From the NCBI RefSeq assembly GCF_900109705.1, contig NZ_FOAI01000006.1, positions 62,001 to 126,000 on the forward strand: 64,000 nt of DNA, given 5' to 3'. The stretch is from Roseivivax marinus. GTDB taxonomy: Bacteria; Pseudomonadota; Alphaproteobacteria; Rhodobacterales; Rhodobacteraceae. Both the position numbers and the translations under genes were made by a program. Shown piece by piece: positions 51,410-60,646 of this stretch; positions within the stretch are counted from its first letter, which is position 1; each line of letters begins with the position of its first letter. Under the pieces are notes generated by a model. The model had not been told where the DNA came from, made no database searches, and saw only the letters and a program-made list of their open reading frames with translations.

Positions 51410-53278
51410 ATGGAAACCTTTCTTTACCAGGCCTCCATCTTCCTGCTCGCCGCGGTGATCGCGGTGCCGCTCGCCTCGCGGATGGGGCTCGGCTCGGTTC
51501 TGGGTTATCTGCTGGCCGGGATCGTCATCGGGCCGATACTGGGCCTCGTCACCGCGACATCGGACCTGCAGCACTTCGCCGAGTTCGGCGTGGTGATGAT
51601 GCTGTTCCTGATCGGCCTCGAACTGGAGCCGCGGGCGCTGTGGAACATGCGACAGAAGCTCCTCGGCCTCGGGGGGCTTCAGATCGTCGTGACCGGCGCT
51701 GCGGTGATGGCGGCAGGCATGGCGCTCGGTCTCGAGTGGGGGCCGGCTCTCGCCGTCGGCATGACCTTCGCGCTGTCCTCGACGGCCATCGTCCTCCAGA
51801 CCCTGTCCGAGAAGGGGCTGATCCAGACCGCCGGCGGCCGCTCGACCTTCTCGGTGCTGCTGACGCAGGACATCGCCGTGATCCCGATGCTGGTGGTTCT
51901 GCCCCTGCTCGCGGCTTCGGGGATGACCACGCTCAACGCCGACGGCTCGATCGAGCGTCACGGCGAGGATGCCCACCACGCAACCATGTCGCTGGTCGAG
52001 GGCCTGCCGGGATGGGGTGTCGCACTGGTCACGCTGGCTGCGATCGCGGCGATCATTCTTGCGGGGATGTTCCTTGTCGGGCCGATCTTCCGCTTCATCC
52101 ACGCCGCGCGGCTTCGCGAGATGTACACCGCCTTTGCCCTGTTGATCGTGCTCGGGATCGGGTTCCTGATGATGCTGGTGGGGCTCTCGCCTGCGCTCGG
52201 CACGTTCCTGGCGGGCGTCGTTCTGGCGGGCAGCGAGTTTCGGCACGAGCTCGAGTCTGACATCGAGCCGTTCAAGGGCCTTCTCCTCGGCCTGTTCTTC
52301 ATCACCGTGGGCGCTGGCATCGACTTCGGCACCTTCTTTGGCGAACCGCTCACGCTGCTTGCCCTCGCCCTTGGTGTCATGCTGCTGAAAGGGGCGATCC
52401 TCTACGGTCTCGGCGTGATCTTCGGCCTGCGCGGGCGCGAGAGATGGCTCTTTACCCTCGGGCTGGCGCAAGCGGGCGAATTCGGCTTCGTGCTGGTGTC
52501 GTTCTCCCTCCAGCAGGGCGTCTTCCTGCCCGAGCTGGGCGAGCGCCTGCTGCTGGTCATCGCCTTGTCGATGCTCTTCACGCCGCTGTTTTTCATCATC
52601 TACGAATGGCTGTCGCAGCGCATGGGGGACGGCGGTGAAGAGCGCGCCGACGACGAGATCGACGAACATGCGCCGGTCATCATCGCAGGCGTCGGACGCT
52701 TCGGGCAGATCGTGAACCGGCTGGTGCAAAGCTGCGGTTTCGGGACGGTGGTGGTGGACCACGACATCGAGACGATCCAGCTGATGCGCCGCTTCGGCTT
52801 CAAGGGGTATTTCGGGGATCCGACGCGCCCCGAACTGCTGCACGCCGCGGGGATCGACCACGCCAAGGTGCTGGTGGTGGCCCTCGACGATCCCGCGGCG
52901 ACCACGCGGCTCGTGTCCTACGCCCGCCGGCACCGTGGCGAGGGTCTGCACATCGTGGCGCGAGCCCGTGATCGCACCCATGTCTACCAGCTGTACCAGG
53001 CCGGCGCCGACGACATCGTGCGCGAAATGTTCGACAGCTCGATCCGCGCCGGACGCTACGTGCTCGAGCAGATTGGCCTGACCGAGTACGAGGCGAACGA
53101 GGCCCAGAACACGTTCTACCATCACGACCGCTACACCGTCCGCGAGCTGGCGAAGCACTGGCGCCCCGACGTGCCGGCCAAGGACAATCCCGATTATATC
53201 GCCCGCGCGCAGGAGCTCGAGAAGGAGCTGGAAACCGCCCTTTTCTCGGCGCTCGAGCGGAAGGACGATGCGGCCTGA
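51410..53278 (+). CDS. Kef-type monovalent cation:proton antiporter (CPA2) with RCK/TrkA-N domain
   Basis: A 622-residue transporter: about 12 membrane helices over residues 1-395, with CPA2 motifs GYLLAGIVIGP and FSVLLTQDIAVIPML (Gln-Asp in the ion site) and FLAGVVLAGSEF. A cytosolic TrkA-N domain follows (VIIAGVGRFGQIVNRLVQS, VVVDHDIETIQ) and a regulatory tail. Members such as KefB/KefC release potassium for protection against electrophiles and are glutathione-controlled. A KefF-like partner is not nearby. Confidence 0.92.
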   Translation: METFLYQASIFLLAAVIAVPLASRMGLGSVLGYLLAGIVIGPILGLVTATSDLQHFAEFGVVMMLFLIGLELEPRALWNMRQKLLGLGGLQIVVTGAAVMAAGMALGLEWGPALAVGMTFALSSTAIVLQTLSEKGLIQTAGGRSTFSVLLTQDIAVIPMLVVLPLLAASGMTTLNADGSIERHGEDAHHATMSLVEGLPGWGVALVTLAAIAAIILAGMFLVGPIFRFIHAARLREMYTAFALLIVLGIGFLMMLVGLSPALGTFLAGVVLAGSEFRHELESDIEPFKGLLLGLFFITVGAGIDFGTFFGEPLTLLALALGVMLLKGAILYGLGVIFGLRGRERWLFTLGLAQAGEFGFVLVSFSLQQGVFLPELGERLLLVIALSMLFTPLFFIIYEWLSQRMGDGGEERADDEIDEHAPVIIAGVGRFGQIVNRLVQSCGFGTVVVDHDIETIQLMRRFGFKGYFGDPTRPELLHAAGIDHAKVLVVALDDPAATTRLVSYARRHRGEGLHIVARARDRTHVYQLYQAGADDIVREMFDSSIRAGRYVLEQIGLTEYEANEAQNTFYHHDRYTVRELAKHWRPDVPAKDNPDYIARAQELEKELETALFSALERKDDAA

Positions 53279-53287
53279 GGGCACGCG

Positions 53288-54892
53288 CTACGCCCCCGCG
53301 GTGCCCGAGAGGATCGACAGCGCCGCGGCGGCGCCCCCGGCAGTGGTGGCCTGCGGTTCAGGCTCTGACAGGACCAGGAACCGCCGGCGCAGGGCATCGA
53401 GCTTTTCGGGATCGGTGAAGGCGTCCACCCTCCTTGTGCCGAAGGCCTGCTCGGCACGGTCCCGGAAGACGTCGAGCTGCTGGTCCAGATCGAGAGAGCC
53501 GAAGCTGGGCGGCAGCCTGAACGCGGTCTCGAACACCTGGCGCAGCGGCGGCGAGGACATGACGGCGAACCACTGGGTGCTTTCCGAGCGGCTGCGGTCG
53601 GCCACCGTCTGCAGTTCGCGGCCTAGGGACAGGGCAAGCCGCATGGTGGTGTCGACCTCGCCCACCTTGACCTCGAAACTGCGGTCGACGTAGCGCCGCA
53701 CGATCTCGTCGGCAAAACCTTCGGGCAGGACGCGGCCCGCTTCCGGGGTCGCGAAGCCGAAGCCCTTGGCCATCGCGGCATAGCGCCGGTCGGGATGCAG
53801 GCCGCTCAGGGAGGTCGGGTTGGCAGGGTCGGACTCCATGACCCGCTGGAGATAGACGAGGTCCGAGCGGTTGCTGACGTCGAAGAAGTCGAAGGTCACC
53901 TCGCGCACGGCGTTGTTGAAGATAACATCCGTCGCAGCGTTCAGAGTGTCGGCTTCGGCGCCGACGGCCTCGACAAAGGCCGCGGCGCGACTGGGTGCCG
54001 GGTCCGAGCCATCCGTGGGCGGCGGCGTGCCGAAGCCAAACGCCTCCGACAGGGCAAGGAAGCGGCGGTCGCCGAGCCCGTTCACGAAGGACTCCGGCAC
54101 GGCCGGGTCGGAGGTCAGGACCTGCCGCAGGAAGTTGGTGCTGACCGGTCCCTCGATCCCGAAGACGTCCAGCGCCGCGCTGCGCAGCGCTGGGTCGCCC
54201 AGAAGGTCGTCTGCGGTTCGAAGTGTGTCCATCCGACCCTCGAAGGCCGCGACGAAGCGCGCCACGGGGGTGCTGGCCGCCTTCTCCCGCGCACCGAAGT
54301 TGAAGGCGCGCGCGAACTCGACGTAGGTCTCGTCGCTCAGGCGGTTCGCGAAGGACCCCGGGTCGGAGAGGTCCGACTCCAGCACGCTTTGCAGGAAGAA
54401 CGGGTTGCGCGCGTCCCCTTCCAGGCCGAATTTCTGCAGCGCCTCCCGCAGGAGCGAGGGCGTTGCGATAAGCTCCTCAGCGCTCTCCACCGCCGAGAGG
54501 CGCGCACCCAGTCCGGTCTCCCCCTCGATCAACAGGCGCGGGCCGTCCCCGTTGAAGCCGAACGCCTGCGCGAAGGCCAGGAACCGCTTGTCACTGAGCT
54601 TGTTCGCAAGCGACGTGCGGTCCGACAGATCCGAGGTCAGCACCCGTTCGAGGAAGGCGCGATTTCCGATCTCTTCCTCGAGGCCGAATGCCCCGAGCGC
54701 CACGCGCAGCGTAGCGCGGTCGTCGAGCAGCTGGTCCGCGGTCTCGATATCGCCAATGCGGAACTTGAATGCGGCAATGTCCCGCTGTGTCTGGGCGGAA
54801 TTCTCGTGGATGCGCTGCTGGTCCTGCCGGGTGCGCGACAGGTAGGCCCAGCCGGCAAGACCGGACGCTGGAATGACGGGTGTGAAACTCAT
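53288..54892 (-). CDS. DUF1217 repeat protein
   Basis: A 534-residue protein made of four to five copies of a helical unit of about 100 residues, each with a motif like FLQSVLESDLSDPGSFANRL followed by AxAFxFG. This is the DUF1217 pattern, known in Rhodobacterales beside flagellar genes. The N-terminus (SFTPVIPASGLAGWAYLSRT) is also family-typical. No flagellar gene is in the window. No signal peptide. ATG at 54892 chosen by family start; the stop faces the antiporter gene. Confidence 0.85.
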   Translation of the reverse strand: MSFTPVIPASGLAGWAYLSRTRQDQQRIHENSAQTQRDIAAFKFRIGDIETADQLLDDRATLRVALGAFGLEEEIGNRAFLERVLTSDLSDRTSLANKLSDKRFLAFAQAFGFNGDGPRLLIEGETGLGARLSAVESAEELIATPSLLREALQKFGLEGDARNPFFLQSVLESDLSDPGSFANRLSDETYVEFARAFNFGAREKAASTPVARFVAAFEGRMDTLRTADDLLGDPALRSAALDVFGIEGPVSTNFLRQVLTSDPAVPESFVNGLGDRRFLALSEAFGFGTPPPTDGSDPAPSRAAAFVEAVGAEADTLNAATDVIFNNAVREVTFDFFDVSNRSDLVYLQRVMESDPANPTSLSGLHPDRRYAAMAKGFGFATPEAGRVLPEGFADEIVRRYVDRSFEVKVGEVDTTMRLALSLGRELQTVADRSRSESTQWFAVMSSPPLRQVFETAFRLPPSFGSLDLDQQLDVFRDRAEQAFGTRRVDAFTDPEKLDALRRRFLVLSEPEPQATTAGGAAAALSILSGTAGA

Positions 54893-55024
54893 TGCATGAC
54901 GCCCCTGTCCCCGAGGCCGGCCCCCAACTGCCGGGCGCCTCTTCATCCAGAGTCAGGCGCACGCGCTTAAGGCCACGTTAAATCGGCCCCGCCCGCGTCG
55001 TTCAAACTATAGAAAATTCAAATG

Positions 55025-55052
55025 AAAAGGGCCGCATCCAAAGATGCGGCCC
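55025..55052 (-). terminator. Rho-independent terminator of carD
   Basis: Perfect 10-bp stem GGGCCGCATC (55029-55038) with GATGCGGCCC (55043-55052), 4-nt loop, and TTTT on the minus strand. Confidence 0.85.
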
Positions 55053-55077
55053 GAAATCGGAATATAACAGTCGCGGA

Positions 55078-55587
55078 TCAGGCCGCGCGCGAAACCAGAA
55101 CCTCGTCGACCTGCTTCGCTGCTGCGACCTCGTCCCCGCCAGAGACGGCGGCGACTTCGCGGGTCAGACGCTCGAGCGCCGCTTCGTAAAGCTGACGCTC
55201 CGAATAGCTCTGCTCGCGCTGATCGTCCGCGCGGTGCAGATCGCGCACCACCTCGGCGATGGCGATCAGGTCGCCGGAATTGATCTTCTGCTCGTATTCC
55301 TGGGCGCGACGCGACCACATCGCCTTCTTGACCTTGGCCTTCCCGCGCAGCGTCTTCATCGCCTCGCTCACCACATCAGGCGAGGACAGCGAGCGCATGC
55401 CCACCTCGGTCGCCTTGTGCGTCGGCACGCGCAGGGTCATCTTGTCCTTCTCGAACGAGATGACGAACAGTTCCATCTTGATGCCCGCGATCTCCTGTTC
55501 CTCGATCGACATGATCTGGCCCACTCCGTGCGCGGGGTACACAACATAGTCATTCGGGCGAAATTCGGACTTCTTGGCTTTGGTCAT
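55078..55587 (-). CDS. carD: CarD family RNA polymerase-binding regulator
   Basis: A 169-residue protein. The N-terminal Tudor-like RNA-polymerase interaction domain reads FRPNDYVVYPAHGVGQIMSIEEQ, and the helical C-terminal domain holds AMWSRRAQEYEQKINSGDLI. CarD stabilises open promoter complexes at rRNA and other promoters. ATG with AGGAAG upstream, terminator downstream, single-gene transcript. Confidence 0.94.
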   Translation of the reverse strand: MTKAKKSEFRPNDYVVYPAHGVGQIMSIEEQEIAGIKMELFVISFEKDKMTLRVPTHKATEVGMRSLSSPDVVSEAMKTLRGKAKVKKAMWSRRAQEYEQKINSGDLIAIAEVVRDLHRADDQREQSYSERQLYEAALERLTREVAAVSGGDEVAAAKQVDEVLVSRAA

Positions 55588-55865
55588 AGAGCGACTTCCT
55601 CGACAGCTCGGCAGTACACAGACGACACGAGAGGCAATCGGAAACCTCGGTTCCCGGTCACCTCACGGTCGGTCTCATGGGAGCAATCGTCCGGCGGCAG
55701 CATGTCCCGGACGCCGTATGCACACGCCGTACCCATTTGTGGTAGAAATATAACACTTTCGGGGCGCACTTTCCAGCACACCCCGCGCAAGGGTTAATCT
55801 CGCGCCAAATCAGGCACTTACGGCGGATACCTGCCGCGCGTCGGCAAACCTCCGCGCGAATCGCT

Positions 55866-56204
55866 TCAGCCGCCCTCGCCCGGCGCCTCCGAGAAGTATT
55901 TCTCGACCTTCCCGGTCTCTCCGTCACGCTCCTCGGCCTCGGGGAGCGGGTCCTTTTTGGTCACGATCACGGGCCATTGCTCGGAGTACTTGCGGTTGAA
56001 CTCGACCCACTTCTCCATGTCCGGCTCGGTGTCCGGGCGGATGGCATCCGCCGGGCACTCGGGCTCGCACACACCGCAGTCGATGCATTCGTCGGGGTGA
56101 ATGACAAGCATGTTCTCGCCCTCGTAGAAGCAATCTACTGGGCATACCTCGACGCAGTCGGTGTATTTGCAGGCGACGCAATTGTCGGTGACGATATAGG
56201 TCAT
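55866..56204 (-). CDS. fdxA: 7Fe ferredoxin (FdxA type)
   Basis: A 112-residue ferredoxin. Cysteines at 9, 17 and 50 suit a [3Fe-4S] cluster, and 21, 40, 43 and 46 a [4Fe-4S] cluster, with extra Cys12 and Cys25, as in Azotobacter-type FdI. It carries low-potential electrons; the partner is unknown but could include sulfite reductase and Fpr. ATG at 56204 is the first with the MTYIVTDNC start. It lies 49 nt after the S4 gene, same strand. Confidence 0.94.
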   Translation of the reverse strand: MTYIVTDNCVACKYTDCVEVCPVDCFYEGENMLVIHPDECIDCGVCEPECPADAIRPDTEPDMEKWVEFNRKYSEQWPVIVTKKDPLPEAEERDGETGKVEKYFSEAPGEGG

Positions 56205-56253
56205 TTCCGTATCCCGGTGCCGTGTCGGGCGACAGCTAGACCAAGCGCGGGGG

Positions 56254-56655
56254 TCATTCAAGCGCCTCACCGCGGGTTTGATCGAGCTGCCGCCGTGCCT
56301 TCTTCGTGGGTCGCCCACCCGCGCTCGCCACCGGCCTGGAGGGGTCCGGCGCACGCGGTTCGGGCGGTGATAGATCGTCGTAGAGGCCGCGCGCCTCGGG
56401 CGCCGGCCCGCGCCGCTCGCCCAGTGCGACGATGCGGACGACGCGGACGTCGCGGGCCTGGGGAAAGGTGAGCACATCCCCCGCCCCCACCGCCACGGCG
56501 GGCTTCGCGATACGGGCGCCGTTGAGCCGAACGTGCCCGCCCGAGACGACCTTGGCCGCGAGGCTGCGGGTCTTGAAGAACCGCGCCTGCCACAACCACT
56601 TGTCGACGCGCAACTTGCCGCCCGGCGGCGCCGGGACGTCCTCGGCCCCGGTCAC
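56254..56655 (-). CDS. S4-domain RNA-binding protein (HslR-like)
   Basis: A 133-residue protein with an S4 domain in its first half ([43 protein letters not shown]). The C-terminal half is basic ([12 protein letters not shown]). HslR-like proteins bind stalled 50S subunits with peptidyl-tRNA. GTG start at 56655 is one base after the helicase stop, so translational coupling is likely. Confidence 0.85.
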   Translation of the reverse strand: MTGAEDVPAPPGGKLRVDKWLWQARFFKTRSLAAKVVSGGHVRLNGARIAKPAVAVGAGDVLTFPQARDVRVVRIVALGERRGPAPEARGLYDDLSPPEPRAPDPSRPVASAGGRPTKKARRQLDQTRGEALE

Positions 56656-56656
56656 T

Positions 56657-59600
56657 TTACGACTTGTCCTTGAACCCCATGAGCGCCGCGGCGAAGGGGT
56701 TGTCCGGATCGATCCGGTCCTTCTTCTGCGGCTTGGATTCGGCCGAGCGCGCGCCCTGCTGGCCGTCGCGCGGCGGACGCTTGCCGCCCTTGGGCTTGCC
56801 CTTGCCGCCGCTTCCCTTCGGACCGCCACGCCCGCGCTCACCTCCGGCGTTGCCGCCGCGGCCCTGACGCTCGCCGCCCTGACCCCGGCCTTGCCGGTTG
56901 CCGCGGTTCCCGGCCCAGGTGAACGTGTAGTACACCTCGGTTTCCGGGCCGGCCACGTCCTCGTCAGGCGCAGTCCCGATCGGCGTCTCCTCGCCCGAGA
57001 CCTTGTCCACGGGCTCTTCCGGGGGCTGGTCCACCAGTTCTTCGGCCACGGGGGCGAGGTCTGCATCGGGGATGTCGCCTGCCGCCTCGGCCGCCGGGCT
57101 TTCCGGGGCCGGGTTCGGCTGTTCGGTGATCGCACCGGCTTCCGTGTCCTGGGCCGCGTCGAAGACGGGGCCCTCGGGGGCGTCGGGCTCGATCGTCTCG
57201 GGCGATACGTCTGCGATGGAGTCCTCTTCGGCCGTGGTGCCTTCAGGCGGCACCTCCGCCTCGTGAGCGACGTCCTCGTCCGTGGGGACCGTCTGATCGA
57301 CCGCCTTCACTTTCTCGCGTTCGCCTTTCTCGGCACGGTAGCCGAGACCCTGCATGAGGTCCGCGAACTGCTCGAGCGTGAGACCGGTGATCGACAGCAT
57401 GTCGGCCCGCGCCTCGAAGCCGCCGCGGGTGTCCTCGCCGCGCAGCATGTCCGCGAGGCGCTCGAGCATGTCGATGCGGATCGCGCGCTGGCCGGCCCGG
57501 CGGTAGCCCATCACGGCGTATTGATCCTGCGGCATGCCCGGCGTTTCGGGGACCGTAACCAGCCCGGGCGGCGGCGCCTCGGGAAAGGTGTCGAGGCCGT
57601 TCGCCAGCGACCAGAGGACAAGGCGCAGCCGTGTCGGCGCGGGCTTGAGCAGCAGCGGCATGAAGATCGTGAACTGGCCGAACCGGATCCCGTGCTTGCG
57701 CAGGGCGCCGCGAGCATCCTGATCGAGCGCCTTCACCTCGTCTGCCACCTGGCCGCGCGGGATCACGCCCATCGCCTCGACCATGCGGAAACCGAAGCCC
57801 TTGGCGAGGCCGCTCAGCGCCTCGTCCTTCTGGATGTTCACCAGCGGCTCGAACAGCGCGGCGATCCGGCGGTCCATGAAGTGCTGAAGCCGCCGCTCGA
57901 CTTTCTGGGCCACGTCCGCGCCGGCGTCATCGTCGACGAACGCCACGATCCGCGGCTTCAGCGGATCGTCGCCCTGAACGAGCTTGCCCACCGCCTGGTC
58001 GCCCCACATAAGGCCGCCCTGCTCGGTGAAGTCGATCTCGGTATCGGGCGCGTTGTAGAACCTGTCGGCCCGCAGGTGGAAATGCGGCGCGAGCGCCTGC
58101 AGCGAGGCAGTCTTGAGGGTCTTCGCCTCCTGCCCCTGCGCATCCTTGTCCTGACGGAACCGGAATCCTTCGAGGCGGCCGACGAATTCGCCTTCGACCG
58201 TCACCTCGCCCTTGTCGTTCACTTCGGCCAAGAGGGCCTCCTTCTGCTTCAACCGGCGGAGGAGCACGCTCGTCCGCCGGTCAACGAATCGCTGCGTCAG
58301 TCGCTCGTGGAGCGCATCGGACAGCCTGTCTTCTACCGCGCGTGTCGTATCGCGCCAATGCGTTTCGTCCCGGACCCAACCGGACCGCTGGGCCACATAG
58401 GTCCACGTCCGGATGAACGCCAGCCGTTTCGAGAGCGTGTCGATGTCCCCGTCTGTCCGGTCGATCCGTTTGACCTGCCGTGCGACGAAGTCGTCGGGGA
58501 TCACGCCACGCTCGTGAAGGTGTCCGAATATAACCTGCAAGAGGCCAGCATGTTCCGCGTGAGAGATGCCGCGAAAGTCCGGCACGCGACAGACATCCCA
58601 GAGTAGGCGGACCGATTTCGGGTCCGACGCCCGGGCGATCACCTCGGCGTCGCGGGACAACTGCTTGAGCGCCATGAGATCGTCGGCTTCGCGCGCCTTG
58701 GCGAGCCGCTCATCGTCCGGCGATTTCTCCAGCGACCGGATCAGGTGCTCGACGCTGCCGAACGACAGGTCCGCGTTGCGCCAGTTGAGCTTCTTGATTG
58801 GCGTGAAGCGGTGATCGACGATCGCCTCGGCGACCTCCTCGTCCAGCGGATGGGCCTCGCCTGTGACGCCGAAGGTGCCATTCGACATGCCCCGCCCGGC
58901 GCGCCCGGCAATCTGCGCCAGTTCGTTCGGGGCCAGCAGGCGCATCCGGCGGCCGTCGAATTTCGACAGCGACGAGAACGCCACGTGATCGATGTCAAGG
59001 TTGAGCCCCATGCCGATGGCATCGGTGGCCACAAGAAAATCGACCTGTCCGGACTGGTAGAGTTCGACCTGCGCGTTCCGCGTCCGCGGGCTGAGCGCCC
59101 CCATGACCACAGCCGCACCGCCCTTTTGCCGGCGCAAGAGCTCGGCGGTGGCGTAGACGTTCTCGACCGAGAAGCCGACGATGGCGGTGCGCGGCTGAAG
59201 GCGGCTGATCTTCTTCGAGCCGGTATAGGCGAGCTGGCTCATGCGCTCGCGGCGGATGAACTCGCAGCCCGGGACAAGCGCCGCGATGGGGCCGCGCATG
59301 GTGTCGGCGCCCATGAAGAGCGTCTCGCGCAGGCCGCGCATCCGCAACAGGCGGTCGGTGAAGACATGGCCGCGCTCGGGATCGGCGCAGAGCTGGATCT
59401 CGTCGATGGCGACGAAATCGGTGCCCATGCCCTCGGGCATCGCTTCGACGGTGCAGACCCAGTAGGTCGCCCGCTTCGGCACGATCCGCTCCTCGCCAGT
59501 CACGAGCGCCACGACGGACGGCCCGCGGGCGGCGACGATCTTGTCATAGACCTCGCGCGCGAGCAGCCGCAGCGGCAGTCCGATCATTCCGGTCCGGTAG

Positions 59601-59683
59601 CCGAGCATCCGGTCGATGGCGTAATGGGTCTTGCCCGTGTTGGTCGGGCCGAGAACGGCCGCGACCCGTGCGCGGTCTGGCAT
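56657..59683 (-). CDS. SUV3-like DEAD/DExH RNA helicase with disordered basic tail
   Basis: A 1008-residue helicase. Walker A (LGPTNTGKTH, residues 11-20) comes at the very N-terminus as in mitochondrial SUV3; DEIQLC is motif II near residue 94; the motif VI region is QIAGRAGRG near 257. A C-terminal half of unknown helical content precedes an acidic linker (about residues 780-920) and an RGG/Lys-rich tail that likely binds RNA. It probably unwinds RNA in turnover. Paired by 1-nt spacing with the S4 gene; the start is the ATG 30 nt after the TPR gene stop. Confidence 0.9.
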   Translation of the reverse strand: MPDRARVAAVLGPTNTGKTHYAIDRMLGYRTGMIGLPLRLLAREVYDKIVAARGPSVVALVTGEERIVPKRATYWVCTVEAMPEGMGTDFVAIDEIQLCADPERGHVFTDRLLRMRGLRETLFMGADTMRGPIAALVPGCEFIRRERMSQLAYTGSKKISRLQPRTAIVGFSVENVYATAELLRRQKGGAAVVMGALSPRTRNAQVELYQSGQVDFLVATDAIGMGLNLDIDHVAFSSLSKFDGRRMRLLAPNELAQIAGRAGRGMSNGTFGVTGEAHPLDEEVAEAIVDHRFTPIKKLNWRNADLSFGSVEHLIRSLEKSPDDERLAKAREADDLMALKQLSRDAEVIARASDPKSVRLLWDVCRVPDFRGISHAEHAGLLQVIFGHLHERGVIPDDFVARQVKRIDRTDGDIDTLSKRLAFIRTWTYVAQRSGWVRDETHWRDTTRAVEDRLSDALHERLTQRFVDRRTSVLLRRLKQKEALLAEVNDKGEVTVEGEFVGRLEGFRFRQDKDAQGQEAKTLKTASLQALAPHFHLRADRFYNAPDTEIDFTEQGGLMWGDQAVGKLVQGDDPLKPRIVAFVDDDAGADVAQKVERRLQHFMDRRIAALFEPLVNIQKDEALSGLAKGFGFRMVEAMGVIPRGQVADEVKALDQDARGALRKHGIRFGQFTIFMPLLLKPAPTRLRLVLWSLANGLDTFPEAPPPGLVTVPETPGMPQDQYAVMGYRRAGQRAIRIDMLERLADMLRGEDTRGGFEARADMLSITGLTLEQFADLMQGLGYRAEKGEREKVKAVDQTVPTDEDVAHEAEVPPEGTTAEEDSIADVSPETIEPDAPEGPVFDAAQDTEAGAITEQPNPAPESPAAEAAGDIPDADLAPVAEELVDQPPEEPVDKVSGEETPIGTAPDEDVAGPETEVYYTFTWAGNRGNRQGRGQGGERQGRGGNAGGERGRGGPKGSGGKGKPKGGKRPPRDGQQGARSAESKPQKKDRIDPDNPFAAALMGFKDKS

Positions 59684-59713
59684 GAAGCGCCCTTGTTGCC
59701 CTGTGGAGCGGTG

Positions 59714-60289
59714 TTAGAGCTGCCAGCCCTGCGCCTCGCGCGCAAGCCGGTCGAGCGCCTCGGTAAGCTCGTCGTTGTACGGGCGGATCGCGGCGGCCGC
59801 GGAATACGCGGCGTAGGCCTTGCGCGGCCGGTCGAGCTGGTCGTGGATCGCGCCGATCCCCTGCAGCGCGCCGTAATGGTCGGGGTTGAGCACCAGCGTG
59901 CGTTCCAGCGCGCGGGCAGCGGGGCCGAAGAGTTCTTCGGTGTAGTAGGCGGTGGCGAGCGCGAACCATCCCTCGGCGAAATCCGGCGCATGGTCGGTCA
60001 GCGCGGTCAGGTGCTCGATGGCGGCGTCGGTCTGTCCGACCTCGAGCGCGTCGCGCCCCCGCTTGAGCAGAAGATCCGCCGAGGCCGACCCGGACTGCGC
60101 CCATTCCAGCCGAAGCGCGCGTTCGGCGCGGTCGGCGGCGACCGGATCCTCGGCCTCGCGCAGGTCGGTCAGAAGGTCGGACGCCTCGTCCGACCCCACC
60201 TGCGCGGCCACTGTGCCGGGTAAGGAAATCAATACCACGGCAGCAAATGCCGCCACGCTACGTTTGATTTTCTCAGACTGCGTTCTCAT
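59714..60289 (-). CDS. Exported TPR protein
   Basis: A 191-residue protein with a signal peptide (RSVAAFAAVVLISLPGTVAAQ) and about three TPR units (LLKRGRDALEVGQTDAAIEHL, EGWFALATAYYTEELFGPA, QGIGAIHDQLDRPRKAYAAY). TPR repeats bind partner proteins in the periplasm. ATG at 60289 gives a normal signal peptide. It is followed by the helicase on the same strand and divergent from the SCP2 gene. Confidence 0.85.
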   Translation of the reverse strand: MRTQSEKIKRSVAAFAAVVLISLPGTVAAQVGSDEASDLLTDLREAEDPVAADRAERALRLEWAQSGSASADLLLKRGRDALEVGQTDAAIEHLTALTDHAPDFAEGWFALATAYYTEELFGPAARALERTLVLNPDHYGALQGIGAIHDQLDRPRKAYAAYSAAAAIRPYNDELTEALDRLAREAQGWQL

Positions 60290-60358
60290 TGTCCGAGTGA
60301 GTTTAGCGGCCCCTGCGGGAATTGCCAGCGGCCGTGCGATCAAATGGAGGACAGCGCG

Positions 60359-60646
60359 ATGAGCGAAGTTGTGACCGAAGCGGTCAAGGTGATGAACGAG
60401 AAGGACACGTCCGGGTTCGACGGCACGGCGAAGTTCGACGTCGAGGACGAGGGCTGCTTCATGGTCGACAGCTCCGGTGCGCGCGAAGGCGACGAGGCCG
60501 CGGACGTGACGCTCAAGGCGGATGCCGACACCTTCAAGTCGATCCTCGACGGTGACCTCGACCCGACCTCGGCCTTCATGTCCGGCAAGCTCGCCATCGA
60601 CGGCGACATGGGCAAGGCGATGCAGCTGGCGCAGGTCCTGTCCTGA
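60359..60646 (+). CDS. SCP2 sterol-carrier-like protein
   Basis: A 95-residue lipid-binding domain with SCP2 features (FDGTAKFDVEDEGCFMVD, DVTLKADADTFKSILDGDLD, AFMSGKLAIDGDMGKAMQL). Probably binds fatty or isoprenoid molecules. ATG at 60359 has GGAGGACAGC in front; an ATG at 60344 is within the ribosome site itself. The stop shares a base with the hydrolase start. Confidence 0.88.
   Translation: MSEVVTEAVKVMNEKDTSGFDGTAKFDVEDEGCFMVDSSGAREGDEAADVTLKADADTFKSILDGDLDPTSAFMSGKLAIDGDMGKAMQLAQVLS

Noticed and set aside
50369-53284. A 971-codon open frame on the minus strand across the GspL/C-like and antiporter genes
   Set aside because: It is antisense to two genes with clear homology; long stop-free antisense frames are common in GC-rich DNA, and the product (His/Arg/Asp-rich) has no recognisable domain.
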